Shown here piece by piece: positions 45,236 through 52,311 of a stretch of 59,614 nucleotides of DNA. The notes under the pieces were generated by a model. It was not told where the DNA came from. It saw only the letters and a program-made list of their open reading frames with translations, and did no database searches. Position numbers and translations under genes: made by a program. Source of the DNA: a virus. The stretch spans positions 1-59,614 of the IMG/VR virus record IMGVR_UViG_3300028873_000024; one strand, written 5' to 3'. The first letter of the stretch is position 1; the number at the start of each line of letters is the position of its first letter.

Positions 45236-45320
45236 TGGTGGTAGTTGAGGAAATTGCATCCCCGTAGGCCGAAGCCAACGCGTTTACAGCGCGTCACAAT
45301 TGCTACTCTGTCAAACTACC
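45236..45320 (-). tRNA. tRNA-Tyr (GTA)
   Basis: Acceptor GGTAGTT/AACTACC, anticodon arm ACGCG-CTGTAAA-CGCGT, variable arm GGC-TTCG-GCC, T-loop TGCAATT. The nuclease gene upstream ends inside its first 10 nt. Confidence 0.85.
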
Positions 45321-45700
45321 AATTTAAATTTTTTATAAAAATCTGACAATGTAATAGAAGTATTTGCTTTAATTTCATTTATTGGAATAATATATATCTC
45401 ATCCAAGTCGGTTAAAACAAACAATATATCAACTTTAGTTTTGTCAATATTTTTACACCAATATTTTTTTTTGTTGCCACCCATAGTTCTCATATTAACA
45501 ACGTAATATCCTTTTTTATTTTTGTGTGCGGTAGTTTTAACCTGTACCTTTTGTAAATTTACGTTCTCAACTATTAAATCATATTCTTGACTATCTGTTA
45601 ATGGAATAGATACCGTATATCCTTTAGCACAGTAATGGGCAATTGCTTTTCCAAGGCCATGGTCGCCTTGTTTTTTCGAGTTTTTACAATTTTCAAACAT
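45311..45700 (-). CDS. PD-(D/E)XK homing endonuclease 3
   Basis: 129 aa. KKQGDHGLGKAIAHYCAKG (Glu/His helix), SQEYDLIVEN (Asp) and QKVQVKTTAHK (Q-x-K) match endonuclease 1 and the I-Ssp6803I-like family. The stop (in VGAGTT-type codons GTA GTT TGA) lies within the 5' end of tRNA-Tyr. Class B promoter GTGTATTAT. Confidence 0.75.
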   Translation of the reverse strand: MFENCKNSKKQGDHGLGKAIAHYCAKGYTVSIPLTDSQEYDLIVENVNLQKVQVKTTAHKNKKGYYVVNMRTMGGNKKKYWCKNIDKTKVDILFVLTDLDEIYIIPINEIKANTSITLSDFYKKFKLVV

Positions 45701-45708
45701 ACACCTGT

Positions 45709-45717
45709 ATAATACAC
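45709..45717 (-). promoter_or_regulatory. Class B promoter for endonuclease 3
   Basis: GTGTATTAT, 8 nt before the ATG. Confidence 0.5.
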
Positions 45718-45744
45718 AGATTATGACGTTTTATCTAAAAAATT

Positions 45745-45803
45745 TGGTGGAAGTATCGTTCCCTTTACGCCTGATTCTAACAGGAGGATTTTTCATCCTA
45801 CGA
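45745..45803 (-). other. tRNA fragment
   Basis: A T-arm-like hairpin CCTG-TTAGAAT-CAGG and a CCA end, no closing acceptor. Confidence 0.3.
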
Positions 45804-45885
45804 TGGTGGACACATGAGGGTATCGCGCCCTTAATTTTAAACTTGCGTGCAAAGCAAGTACAGCACCTTTGTTGTCACATGGCCC
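45804..45885 (-). tRNA. tRNA-Ala (TGC)
   Basis: Anticodon arm ACTTGC-TTTGCAC-GCAAGT, D-stem ACA/TGT, encoded ACCA. The acceptor begins GGG opposite TCC, which keeps the G3-U70 pair that specifies alanine, but pairs 5-7 are weak. Confidence 0.6.
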
Positions 45886-45941
45886 AAAATATTTCATCTG
45901 CTAATCAGACCGTTTTTCGGTTCAATCTGCAAACGTTAAAA

Positions 45942-46023
45942 TGGCAAGACGTGAACCATCGCAGGCTCGCTAAGTGGTTTGGAATCACTTGTGCTACTCT
46001 TACACCAACGTCCTATAAATTAA
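45942..46023 (-). tRNA. tRNA-Trp (CCA)
   Basis: Acceptor AGGACGT/ACGTCTT, D-stem GTG/CAC, loop TTCCAAA, GCCA end; T-stem GAGCC/GGTTC with a 6-nt loop TGCGAT. Confidence 0.65.
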
Positions 46024-46259
46024 ATTCAGCTAAGTTGCTAGGGACGAGAAGTAGTCCCCGAATACTCTCATGTCGAAGTGACTTTTTGAACTTGGGCGTA
46101 GAGCTAACGCCTCCAGAACTCGTTATTTACTTAACTGAAATTTTTAGCTATTACGGGCAAACCCGATTCAGGTACCAACCCTGACATTTTTATAAGGGGA
46201 GTTTTCTCCCCCGACTGGATTCTTTTTAGTTTTTATGATTACTCATGACTGAGTAAATT
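46024..46259. other. Array spacer with strong hairpins
   Basis: Contains GGCGT-TAGCTCT-ACGCC, GGGAC/GTCCC, CGGG-TTTG-CCCG and GGGGAG-AAAA-CTCCCC on the minus strand. No complete tRNA found; the last hairpin could be a terminator or processing signal. Confidence 0.35.
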
Positions 46260-46334
46260 TGGAGTGCTCGATGGGTAACGCTCCCACTTAAACAATCTTG
46301 GCAAGATTGCGCCTCACTTGTCGGCCCCGAACAC
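46260..46334 (-). tRNA. tRNA-Gly (GCC)
   Basis: Acceptor GTGTTCG/CGAGCAC, D-stem GCC/GGC, anticodon arm CAATC-TTGCCAA-GATTG, T-arm GTGGG-AGCGTTA-CCCAT. Confidence 0.8.
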
Positions 46335-46340
46335 AAAAAT

Positions 46341-46403
46341 TGGGGAGTCTAATTTCTCTGCTATCACAGTCGTAAATCACTGTATAGAATTGCAGTTTGA
46401 CCC
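46341..46403 (-). tRNA. tRNA-like element (Val TAC-like loop)
   Basis: Acceptor GGGTCAA/TAGACTC (one mismatch), D-stem CTG/CAG, stem ACAGT/ACTGT with an 8-nt loop GATTTACG, but no clear T-arm. Confidence 0.35.
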
Positions 46404-46684
46404 CGAATTACGAAATTAAAGGAGGCGAGTAAACTCAAACACTCCTGAAAAAATTAAGAAGGTTGGGGCGAGCTAAACTCAAACCCCAATCCTTCATCTT
46501 AGTGCCTATTTTGTCCCGTATTAAGGGCATATTCAGCTACTATTCGTCTGGCAGCGAGTATTGTCCTCAAAGCCAGCAGTGTGTTAACGCTGTCTCGCGG
46601 TCATCGTCCTCCTCAGAAGCTCTATTAGCTACTTTGGGCTGATGCCACTCAGCGGGATTTTTCTAAGTTTAATCTCAACTTCTA
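46404..46684 (-). other. Leader region of the tRNA operon
   Basis: About 280 nt between the promoter and the first tRNA. It holds two similar hairpins, AGGAG/CTCCT and TTGGGG/CCCCAA, each with GAGTTTA and CTCGCC in the loop, and a GC-rich stretch at 46540-46665 with CTGA/TCAG and CAGC/GCTG pairings. Probably a structured 5' RNA of the array. Confidence 0.4.
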
Positions 46685-46689
46685 AAGTC

Positions 46690-46718
46690 AATCTAACATA
46701 TTCATCCAAACTTGTCAA
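46690..46718 (-). promoter_or_regulatory. Class A promoter of the tRNA array
   Basis: TTGACA, 17 bp, TAGATT with TGT before the -10, pointing into the array; preceded by a terminator. Confidence 0.8.
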
Positions 46719-46762
46719 CTACTTTCTTCGCCCCGCAACCAGTCTATTTTACTAGACAAACA

Positions 46763-46795
46763 AAAAACCCGAAAAACTTTCTTTTTTCGGGCGAC
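46763..46795 (-). terminator. Rho-independent terminator
   Basis: CCCGAAAAA/TTTTTCGGG stem followed by TTTTTTG on the minus strand. An overlapping GGGCGAC/GTCGCCC stem could form instead, so an attenuator-like switch is possible. Confidence 0.8.
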
Positions 46796-46826
46796 CCTAC
46801 CATCTTATCTTTAATCCCAGTCGCCC

Positions 46827-46940
46827 TTACATCTGTCTATCCCCCATGGCCCATGTATAATTAGTGTGTTGTATTACGGGTGAATTACCTTTAATGGGAT
46901 ATTCACTACGCAAACTAAATTGTTCAGACACTAATTTCAT
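46827..46940 (-). CDS. Small protein (37 aa)
   Basis: MKLVSEQFSLRSEYPIKGNS... up to a stop before the terminator. Function unknown. Confidence 0.55.
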   Translation of the reverse strand: MKLVSEQFSLRSEYPIKGNSPVIQHTNYTWAMGDRQM

Positions 46941-46949
46941 CTTTCTAAT

Positions 46950-47039
46950 CTATTGTACATTAAAAGAATGTTTTTGTGAAGTTATTTTTAAAACTATTTT
47001 TACCGCTTCACCAAACCATCTCTTATCTTTTTCTATCAT
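46950..47039 (-). CDS. Small basic protein (29 aa)
   Basis: MIEKDKRWFGEAVKIVLKIT...; 10 nt upstream of the 37-aa gene. Function unknown. A TTGACA/TATGAT pair at 47030-47060 overlaps its start. Confidence 0.5.
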   Translation of the reverse strand: MIEKDKRWFGEAVKIVLKITSQKHSFNVQ

Positions 47040-47125
47040 AGAGCAGATTTATCATTTTGTCAAATCTTTTTTTTAACTATTTTCAAACCGTCAATTTGAC
47101 ACTATTTCGTCTCTTAACTTACTTA

Positions 47126-47154
47126 ACTATAAAATATACCTCAAAAAAAGTCAA
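47126..47154 (-). promoter_or_regulatory. Class A promoter for 47039-46827
   Basis: TTGACT, 17 bp, TATAGT; leader of about 86 nt to the 29-aa gene. Confidence 0.75.
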
Positions 47155-47177
47155 GAGATTTTTAAAACTTTCTTTAT

Positions 47178-47846
47178 TTAAATTTTATTCAATAATATTA
47201 ATCCATCATCATATATTTCAAGATAATGGCATTCAGCCTCGGTAAAGCAACCCGTATTGATATATGGGTTGCCTTCTTCCAAGAAAGCCATGTGGGTATG
47301 ACTACACACAATATAATCATAACCCTTTGATTTAGAATAGGTTTCGGCATTTTTACGGATTTTGTCGCAGCATTGAATGAAACCCTTTGACTGACGTTTT
47401 AAAGCACGAGCCAAAGCTTGTTTTTTAGGACTTAAACACTGAATCCAGTGATAAATAGCCGAAGCAATTTCGGTTGTTATTGGAAATTTAGAAATAAAGG
47501 TATCAAATTTATGACCGTGTGTTATATGAAATCTGCTGCCCGAAACTTCAAAATCAAAATCATTTTTAAATTTAAATCCTAATAATTCAGATATCATTTT
47601 AGCCACTTCCCCGTCGTGATTGCCAGCGATATAGATAATATGAGTGTTTTTACTCATTTTACGGAGTAGTGATAGGATTTCCCAGTCTTTCTTTTTTAGA
47701 CGCTTTGTATTATTAACATCAATTAAATCACCGTTTATAATGAGCGTTTCCGTCTTAATTGTCTTAAGAAGATGGATAATTTTGTCGCGCTGACAGACTT
47801 CCGAGCCGATATGGAAATCGCTTACAATGGTATATTTTGTGGGCAT
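47178..47846 (-). CDS. Calcineurin-like metallophosphoesterase 3 (LpxH-like)
   Basis: 222 aa. IVSDFHIGSE (D-x-H), IINGDLIDV (GD), YIAGNHDGE (GNHD), ITHGHKFD and VCSHTHMAF (H-x-H) match the UDP-2,3-diacylglucosamine hydrolase-like branch. Cellular LpxH acts in lipid A synthesis; a phage copy may differ in substrate. Class B promoter. Confidence 0.88.
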   Translation of the reverse strand: MPTKYTIVSDFHIGSEVCQRDKIIHLLKTIKTETLIINGDLIDVNNTKRLKKKDWEILSLLRKMSKNTHIIYIAGNHDGEVAKMISELLGFKFKNDFDFEVSGSRFHITHGHKFDTFISKFPITTEIASAIYHWIQCLSPKKQALARALKRQSKGFIQCCDKIRKNAETYSKSKGYDYIVCSHTHMAFLEEGNPYINTGCFTEAECHYLEIYDDGLILLNKI

Positions 47847-47851
47847 ACCAC

Positions 47852-47860
47852 TAATTACAC
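47852..47860 (-). promoter_or_regulatory. Class B promoter for metallophosphoesterase 3
   Basis: GTGTAATTA, 5 nt before the ATG. Confidence 0.5.
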
Positions 47861-48159
47861 TATTCTGGTTTAGGATTTTTCCTAATTGAGAAATACTCCG
47901 GTTGTTTCTTCTTGCTTCGCGGCAAACCCCTCATTTTACGGCATTTGGCATGACCTCCATTACAAATTCCTCCGAATTTGCCACAAATAATAAGAGGATT
48001 TCCATTCCATTCTCCGCTTTTAATTAAAAGAAAACCTTCTTTATTTGGAAATGCGGGTAATAATTCAGGGAATTCTTCAAAAGAAAAGAACCTAGTATTA
48101 TTTGTTAGTCCATCTTTGCCGCACTGAATGAATTGAGTTCTAAATGGTATTGGTTCCAT
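47860..48159 (-). CDS. Hypothetical Cys-rich protein (99 aa)
   Basis: Four Cys (one early, then ICGKFGGICNGGHAKC) and a basic C-terminus (RSKKKQPEYF). Not recognised. Promoter at 48169-48197. Confidence 0.65.
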   Translation of the reverse strand: MEPIPFRTQFIQCGKDGLTNNTRFFSFEEFPELLPAFPNKEGFLLIKSGEWNGNPLIICGKFGGICNGGHAKCRKMRGLPRSKKKQPEYFSIRKNPKPE

Positions 48160-48168
48160 ATATAACTA

Positions 48169-48197
48169 ATTATGCATAATATTTTAGAAAATGTCAA
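48169..48197 (-). promoter_or_regulatory. Class A promoter for 47860-48159
   Basis: TTGACA, 17 bp, CATAAT. Confidence 0.65.
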
Positions 48198-48202
48198 GAT
48201 TA

Positions 48203-48412
48203 TTATTTTGCTAAAATATGAGAAGCTATATTCCTAAGAAGTTGACATTTGAGACAATTTTTACCATTGGGGCATTTTTCATTATAAATTTGAGAAAGAA
48301 ATATCCAGTTTTCGTGAGAGTGATTGAGAAAGTACTTCTTCATGGCCATCCGTAAATTTTCAGAACAGTCAAAAGTTTTATCAATCCCATCTAATAAGCC
48401 GCTATTATTCAT
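48203..48412 (-). CDS. Hypothetical Cys protein (69 aa)
   Basis: CPNGKNCLKCQLL near the C-terminus, helical elsewhere. Start overlaps the PAS gene stop. Not recognised. Confidence 0.65.
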   Translation of the reverse strand: MNNSGLLDGIDKTFDCSENLRMAMKKYFLNHSHENWIFLSQIYNEKCPNGKNCLKCQLLRNIASHILAK

Positions 48413-49071
48413 TGTTCGCTAAGTACCTTTAAAGCACCCACATAACCAAATCTTCCAGTTTTACAAGCGACAGTAGAAACCTTATATTTTTTACCACGAG
48501 AATCAACTATGGTGTAAGTATCTTCAGAGTCCCTTCCATCCTTTACACATAAATCCCAATTTTGGATTACTCGATTTCTATCTTCTTCCGCTATGAAGTT
48601 TTTCCACCCATGACCCAAAATAGAATTTAAGTCTCTTTTAATTAAATTTAAATAAGCTGGATTAGCCCAAACACATTTACCATCATTATCACTTTCAAAA
48701 ATTGGAGTTTCCCTATTGTCGAATATCCATTTCTGCCTAGTAGAAATTTTCTCTGTTAATTCTGTATTTCTGGCTAGTTCCCATTGGATTTTGTTTATTT
48801 GGTCTTTTAAAGAAGAACCGTGATTAGGAAGGAACTCTTTGGAAATTGTGTCAATTTTTTCTAATGAGTCTTCTAGGTATAAGTATTTATTTTTAATGAA
48901 TTTAGCTATTTTTTTGCTAATACTCCAAATAAAAGCTAAAATTGCTCCAATTCCAGTTATTATAAATACCCAATTATATATTTCGGTAGAAGATTCCTTT
49001 CCTAAAAGGGAGGGAAATTGATTGTTTACAACATGAGAGAGGACGTTAGTAGCAATATCGGGTATTATCAT
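48409..49071 (-). CDS. Membrane-anchored PAS-domain protein
   Basis: 220 aa. One TM segment (YNWVFIITGIGAILAFIWSI, residues about 32-51), a coiled linker and a C-terminal PAS domain (PIFESDNDGKCVWANPAYL; GHGWKNFIAEEDR; the end YVGALKVL). PAS domains sense small ligands or redox state; no kinase or other output domain follows, so it may act by partner binding. Class B promoter with leaderless start. Confidence 0.7.
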   Translation of the reverse strand: MIIPDIATNVLSHVVNNQFPSLLGKESSTEIYNWVFIITGIGAILAFIWSISKKIAKFIKNKYLYLEDSLEKIDTISKEFLPNHGSSLKDQINKIQWELARNTELTEKISTRQKWIFDNRETPIFESDNDGKCVWANPAYLNLIKRDLNSILGHGWKNFIAEEDRNRVIQNWDLCVKDGRDSEDTYTIVDSRGKKYKVSTVACKTGRFGYVGALKVLSEQ

Positions 49072-49077
49072 CCATGA

Positions 49078-49086
49078 ATATTACAC
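49078..49086 (-). promoter_or_regulatory. Class B promoter for the PAS gene
   Basis: GTGTAATAT, 6 nt before the ATG. Confidence 0.6.
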
Positions 49087-49099
49087 GAAAATATTAATA

Positions 49100-50008
49100 T
49101 TAAGAAGATAAAGATATAAAAATAGGTAAACTACTAATACTTATCAATTCCGCCGCCGTTTTAAGGGCACCAAGAGTAGCAGTAGAGGCATCATCAATAG
49201 CGTAACCATTACCTAAATTTGGTGCGATTCTATTATATTTACTTTTTAAAATTTTGGAAGCCTTATAGACTTCAGAGGATTCACCAGCGGAAAATACGAT
49301 TTTGATGGTATTAAGACCAGCCACAGCAATACTAGGATTAATCATAGAACTAGCCGAAACATCCCAATTAGTGTCTCCAGCGCCAATAGATAACATGTTT
49401 AAATCAGATATAGGAACAAAATCTAAGGCTTCCGAAATAACTAATACATCTGGGGCATTGTCGCCTATATTACCACCATCCATTAGTACCATGTTGTTAT
49501 ATTGATAAGCCGGAAAATACGTCTGGGCTGCACTACTTGACCGGCACACTTCCCATAATTTAATGGGGCTATCATTTCCTATAATAACCCAATCTTTGTT
49601 CTCAGAAGACTTCTCATAAGACTTAAAGTAAACCGGCCTATCGGTAGCCCAATCATAAGAAGTTATTAGTAACTTTGTTTTGCAGTCTGCTAACGTTGCA
49701 TCCTTTAGTCTGGATTGAAGAGCGGCTTCTAATGACACGGCGGAATACTTAGCCCCCCAAAGTTCTTCTATATCATTTAGGATGTTTCCTTTAAAAATAT
49801 TAGGAGCATCTGTTGTAAAAAATGTTTGAATATCCGAAGAAGGTATTCCTATTGACAAACACGCTCCAATTATGCTACCAATCGAAGTTCCACCGATTAT
49901 ATCAAAAAGAGAGTAGCATGGTTTTTTGGCGATATTCTCTAAATTGGCAAGGATAATGGTTTCTCCATAGCCCAAAATTCCACCACCTTGAATTGCAAGA
50001 GCGTTCAT
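49100..50008 (-). CDS. Patatin-like phospholipase
   Basis: 302 aa. ALAIQGGGILGYGE (oxyanion G-G-G), IIGGTSIGSIIGAC (G-T-S-x-G nucleophile Ser) and LMDGGNIGDNAPD (DG dyad) form the complete patatin Ser-Asp site. Such lipases cleave acyl chains from membrane lipids. Class B promoter and own terminator; neighbours are membrane proteins, so a role in lysis or in damaging the host envelope is plausible but not shown. Confidence 0.88.
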   Translation of the reverse strand: MNALAIQGGGILGYGETIILANLENIAKKPCYSLFDIIGGTSIGSIIGACLSIGIPSSDIQTFFTTDAPNIFKGNILNDIEELWGAKYSAVSLEAALQSRLKDATLADCKTKLLITSYDWATDRPVYFKSYEKSSENKDWVIIGNDSPIKLWEVCRSSSAAQTYFPAYQYNNMVLMDGGNIGDNAPDVLVISEALDFVPISDLNMLSIGAGDTNWDVSASSMINPSIAVAGLNTIKIVFSAGESSEVYKASKILKSKYNRIAPNLGNGYAIDDASTATLGALKTAAELISISSLPIFISLSS

Positions 50009-50019
50009 AAATATATGAT

Positions 50020-50028
50020 ATATTACAC
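50020..50028 (-). promoter_or_regulatory. Class B promoter for the patatin-like gene
   Basis: GTGTAATAT, 11 nt before the ATG. Confidence 0.6.
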
Positions 50029-50036
50029 ATATTTAA

Positions 50037-50070
50037 AAAAAACCCCGATTCAAATTAATGAATCGGGTGC
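50037..50070 (-). terminator. Rho-independent terminator after the lipoprotein gene
   Basis: CCCGATTCA/TGAATCGGG stem with a TTAATT loop, followed by TTTTTTTT. Confidence 0.85.
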
Positions 50071-50108
50071 CCTTCTCGTGCTCTACCTCTTGTAAGGTCT
50101 AGATAAAT

Positions 50109-50561
50109 TTAAGGCTTCTTGAGTGTCGCAAGACCAGAGAGGGTCAAACCCTGTTGAATACCGTTTGCGACTGCCCCAGCGACCTGTTGAACTGCAACGA
50201 GTTGGGCGGGAGTATTTGTGCTGGTATTAGCAGCAATCAAAGAATCTCCAAGTTGGATAGCGTTTGCAATCGAATCGGCTATAACAATATTCGTTACTCC
50301 GGCAGATTGTAGACCGACCTCAATAGTAGAGATTGTAACTGCATTCGTTCCGGTAGCTAGCGTCTGCAACGCCTGTTCTGCCCCTACGAAATATACAGCA
50401 TTTGCTGGTTTACTCTGGATGGCGAGTTCTGTGCCTGTTGAAGCGGCCAATGTAATGGCAGCAAGTTCAGTCGCATTATTGGACGATGATGTGGTTGAGC
50501 AACCAACGAAAGCAAAAGCTGTCATGGCTACAATAGATACTGATACAATTAATTTCTTCAT
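50109..50561 (-). CDS. Ala/Thr-rich lipoprotein
   Basis: 150 aa from the ATG at 50561. Signal peptide with lipobox FVGC (Cys near residue 20), then a Ser/Thr linker and an Ala-rich helical body. Anchored in the host membrane. Function unknown. Class A promoter, start 8 nt after the -10. Confidence 0.75.
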   Translation of the reverse strand: MKKLIVSVSIVAMTAFAFVGCSTTSSSNNATELAAITLAASTGTELAIQSKPANAVYFVGAEQALQTLATGTNAVTISTIEVGLQSAGVTNIVIADSIANAIQLGDSLIAANTSTNTPAQLVAVQQVAGAVANGIQQGLTLSGLATLKKP

Positions 50562-50568
50562 ATAACCT

Positions 50569-50597
50569 ATATTAAACGATACTTCTTTTTTTGTCAA
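50569..50597 (-). promoter_or_regulatory. Class A promoter for the lipoprotein
   Basis: TTGACA, 17 bp, TAATAT. Confidence 0.75.
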
Positions 50598-50614
50598 GTG
50601 TTTTCGTAAGATAT

Positions 50615-51160
50615 TTAGAATGAAAACAACTTTACTTCAAATTTAATCGTTGTACTGTTTATATCCGACTTTGTATTAATACTTTGTAAGAATGAAAGAT
50701 TAGGACGAAAATGATAATTTTTGATTTTAATATCGGCATCAATACCTAAACCAAAATCAAGCCCCTGCGAACCATATAGAAAATCCTGCTCGGCTCCTGT
50801 TTCAAAAGTAAAGGCGAATTTATTTAAATATTTATTGTCGGCAAAGGGGAGAATACGATAGTCCGCTAAAGTGGAAATATATGTAATGGGATACCTGTCG
50901 CTATAATCTCGATTTCCTAATAAAAGAGTAGTTCCAATTGTTTGGGACGCAAAATAAGAAATCTCACCTTCATATCCATAAGTAGAACCTTTAATACCTT
51001 TAGAAAATAGAGAACCAGATGAAATAGTAGGTGCAACAGCAAGAGTAAAATCTCCAGCTTTATACATACTATTTGTGTTTAGTGTTAAAACAGAACTTTG
51101 CCCCAACACCCCAAACGACGTTAAAAACAAAACCAACAAAATAACAATAAGATTTTTCAT
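50615..51160 (-). CDS. Probable outer-membrane beta-barrel protein
   Basis: 181 aa. Signal peptide (LIVILLVLFLTSFGVLGQ), then alternating-residue strands with many aromatic girdle residues and a terminal Phe (EVKLFSF), the hallmark of Bam-inserted barrels. It suggests a Gram-negative host; a phage barrel might block receptors or accompany lysis. Start overlaps the stop of the TM gene. Confidence 0.6.
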   Translation of the reverse strand: MKNLIVILLVLFLTSFGVLGQSSVLTLNTNSMYKAGDFTLAVAPTISSGSLFSKGIKGSTYGYEGEISYFASQTIGTTLLLGNRDYSDRYPITYISTLADYRILPFADNKYLNKFAFTFETGAEQDFLYGSQGLDFGLGIDADIKIKNYHFRPNLSFLQSINTKSDINSTTIKFEVKLFSF

Positions 51161-51405
51161 TATTTTTTTGATGTGGCAATGGCGTGTCCAAAATAATAGG
51201 AAACTACGGAAATCGTAATATTACTAAAAGTTTCACTTGGAACAACTTTAATAAATTCAAGAGCGCATAAGGTAACTACAAGCAAAATCGTAATAATACC
51301 CCTTAAAGAAACTCCCTTGATTTGTGACCCTTCGTTCGTGGGTTGCGATGCAACCGTCAAAGTCTCTGTTTTTATTTCGGGTGAAGGTGAAGCGTTATCT
51401 GTCAT
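51160..51405 (-). CDS. Small one-TM protein (81 aa)
   Basis: Polar Ser/Thr/Glu-rich N-terminus, one TM helix (IITILLVVTLCALEFI), and a second hydrophobic stretch near the end (ISVVSYYFGHAIA). Compatible with a holin-type protein, but unproven. Class B promoter, followed by the barrel gene. Confidence 0.6.
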   Translation of the reverse strand: MTDNASPSPEIKTETLTVASQPTNEGSQIKGVSLRGIITILLVVTLCALEFIKVVPSETFSNITISVVSYYFGHAIATSKK

Positions 51406-51412
51406 ATAATGT

Positions 51413-51421
51413 ATTATACAC
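51413..51421 (-). promoter_or_regulatory. Class B promoter for 51160-51405
   Basis: GTGTATAAT, 7 nt before the ATG. Confidence 0.6.
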
Positions 51422-51451
51422 TCATTTAAACTAAAATATCTCTTAATGTTT

Positions 51452-51460
51452 GTGTAATAT
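51452..51460 (+). promoter_or_regulatory. Class B promoter for 51466-52287
   Basis: GTGTAATAT, 5 nt before the ATG. Confidence 0.6.
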
Positions 51461-51465
51461 ATGAT

Positions 51466-52287
51466 ATGAAGACTCTAAATCAGTACGACAAACAAATCGA
51501 CCTATTTGACGGAGAGCAGCCAGATTCTTGGAGACGCAATTATTGGAAAGAGAAGTTGAAAAATCCTGACGTAGTTCAGAAAATTTCCGAAGAAATTAAC
51601 TCGGCTAGTACTACAGCCCCAACAAAACAAGAAAAACAAGATGATTTTTTCTATGCTGGCTCTACCGTTGAAACGGTCTTGAAACCCCGCAATTTACATG
51701 AGGAGAGTAAAGATTTTTTTAAAGCCCAACTTGACCTAACTAAAGACGGATTACCTAAGGAAACCATGGGCCAAAATGGCACAACGGTTGATAGTGACCG
51801 TGTCCGATTGGATTTGTTCGACCAACAGTGGCACCGAAATAGTGATTTTGCCGCAAAAGCCACATTAAAAGATGGTAAGATGACCATGACTCCTACAGAA
51901 GCGTTTATTGAAGTCTACCCTCATGGTAAACAAACACCTGTTAGCGCAGCCCAGAAGCCTACATCGAGCATTACAGACGGCATTCCAGCCAATCACAAGG
52001 GCGGCGTTCGTGGAGACGATGGCGGCGTTGTAGATTCTATTCAACTTGAGGAGAAGAGTGGTGCTAGTGTACCAATAGGAGACAGATTTTTACCCGCTCC
52101 TACTCAAGACGGAAAACTTCCTTTGCCCGCTAATCCTCAAATTTCTAGTGGAAACCTTCAAGCGAAAGCTTGGGATGGGCAGAAATATGACGACGGAGGC
52201 TTTCAAGGCGGATTGGGTACTAACTTGGGCGATTTACTCCAAAAATACATCCAAGATAAAGGTTTGAATTTTAAACAGGAAAAGTAA
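51466..52287 (+). CDS. Probable late/virion-associated protein (273 aa)
   Basis: Soluble, Gly/Asp/Gln-rich, low in Cys, with disordered-looking linkers (KQTPVSAAQKPTSS; HKGGVRGDDGGVVD). No family recognised. Plus strand with class B promoter, and followed by a gene of the same type, so a late structural or scaffold protein is the best guess. Confidence 0.6.
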   Translation: MKTLNQYDKQIDLFDGEQPDSWRRNYWKEKLKNPDVVQKISEEINSASTTAPTKQEKQDDFFYAGSTVETVLKPRNLHEESKDFFKAQLDLTKDGLPKETMGQNGTTVDSDRVRLDLFDQQWHRNSDFAAKATLKDGKMTMTPTEAFIEVYPHGKQTPVSAAQKPTSSITDGIPANHKGGVRGDDGGVVDSIQLEEKSGASVPIGDRFLPAPTQDGKLPLPANPQISSGNLQAKAWDGQKYDDGGFQGGLGTNLGDLLQKYIQDKGLNFKQEK

Positions 52288-52296
52288 TCTAAATAG

Positions 52297-52305
52297 GTGT
52301 AATAA
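52297..52305 (+). promoter_or_regulatory. Class B promoter for 52312-52833
   Basis: GTGTAATAA, 6 nt before the ATG. Confidence 0.6.
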
Positions 52306-52311
52306 TCAAAT

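Noticed and set aside
46763-46860. CRISPR array
   Set aside because: No regularly spaced repeats anywhere in the window; the tRNA array spacing was the only periodic signal.
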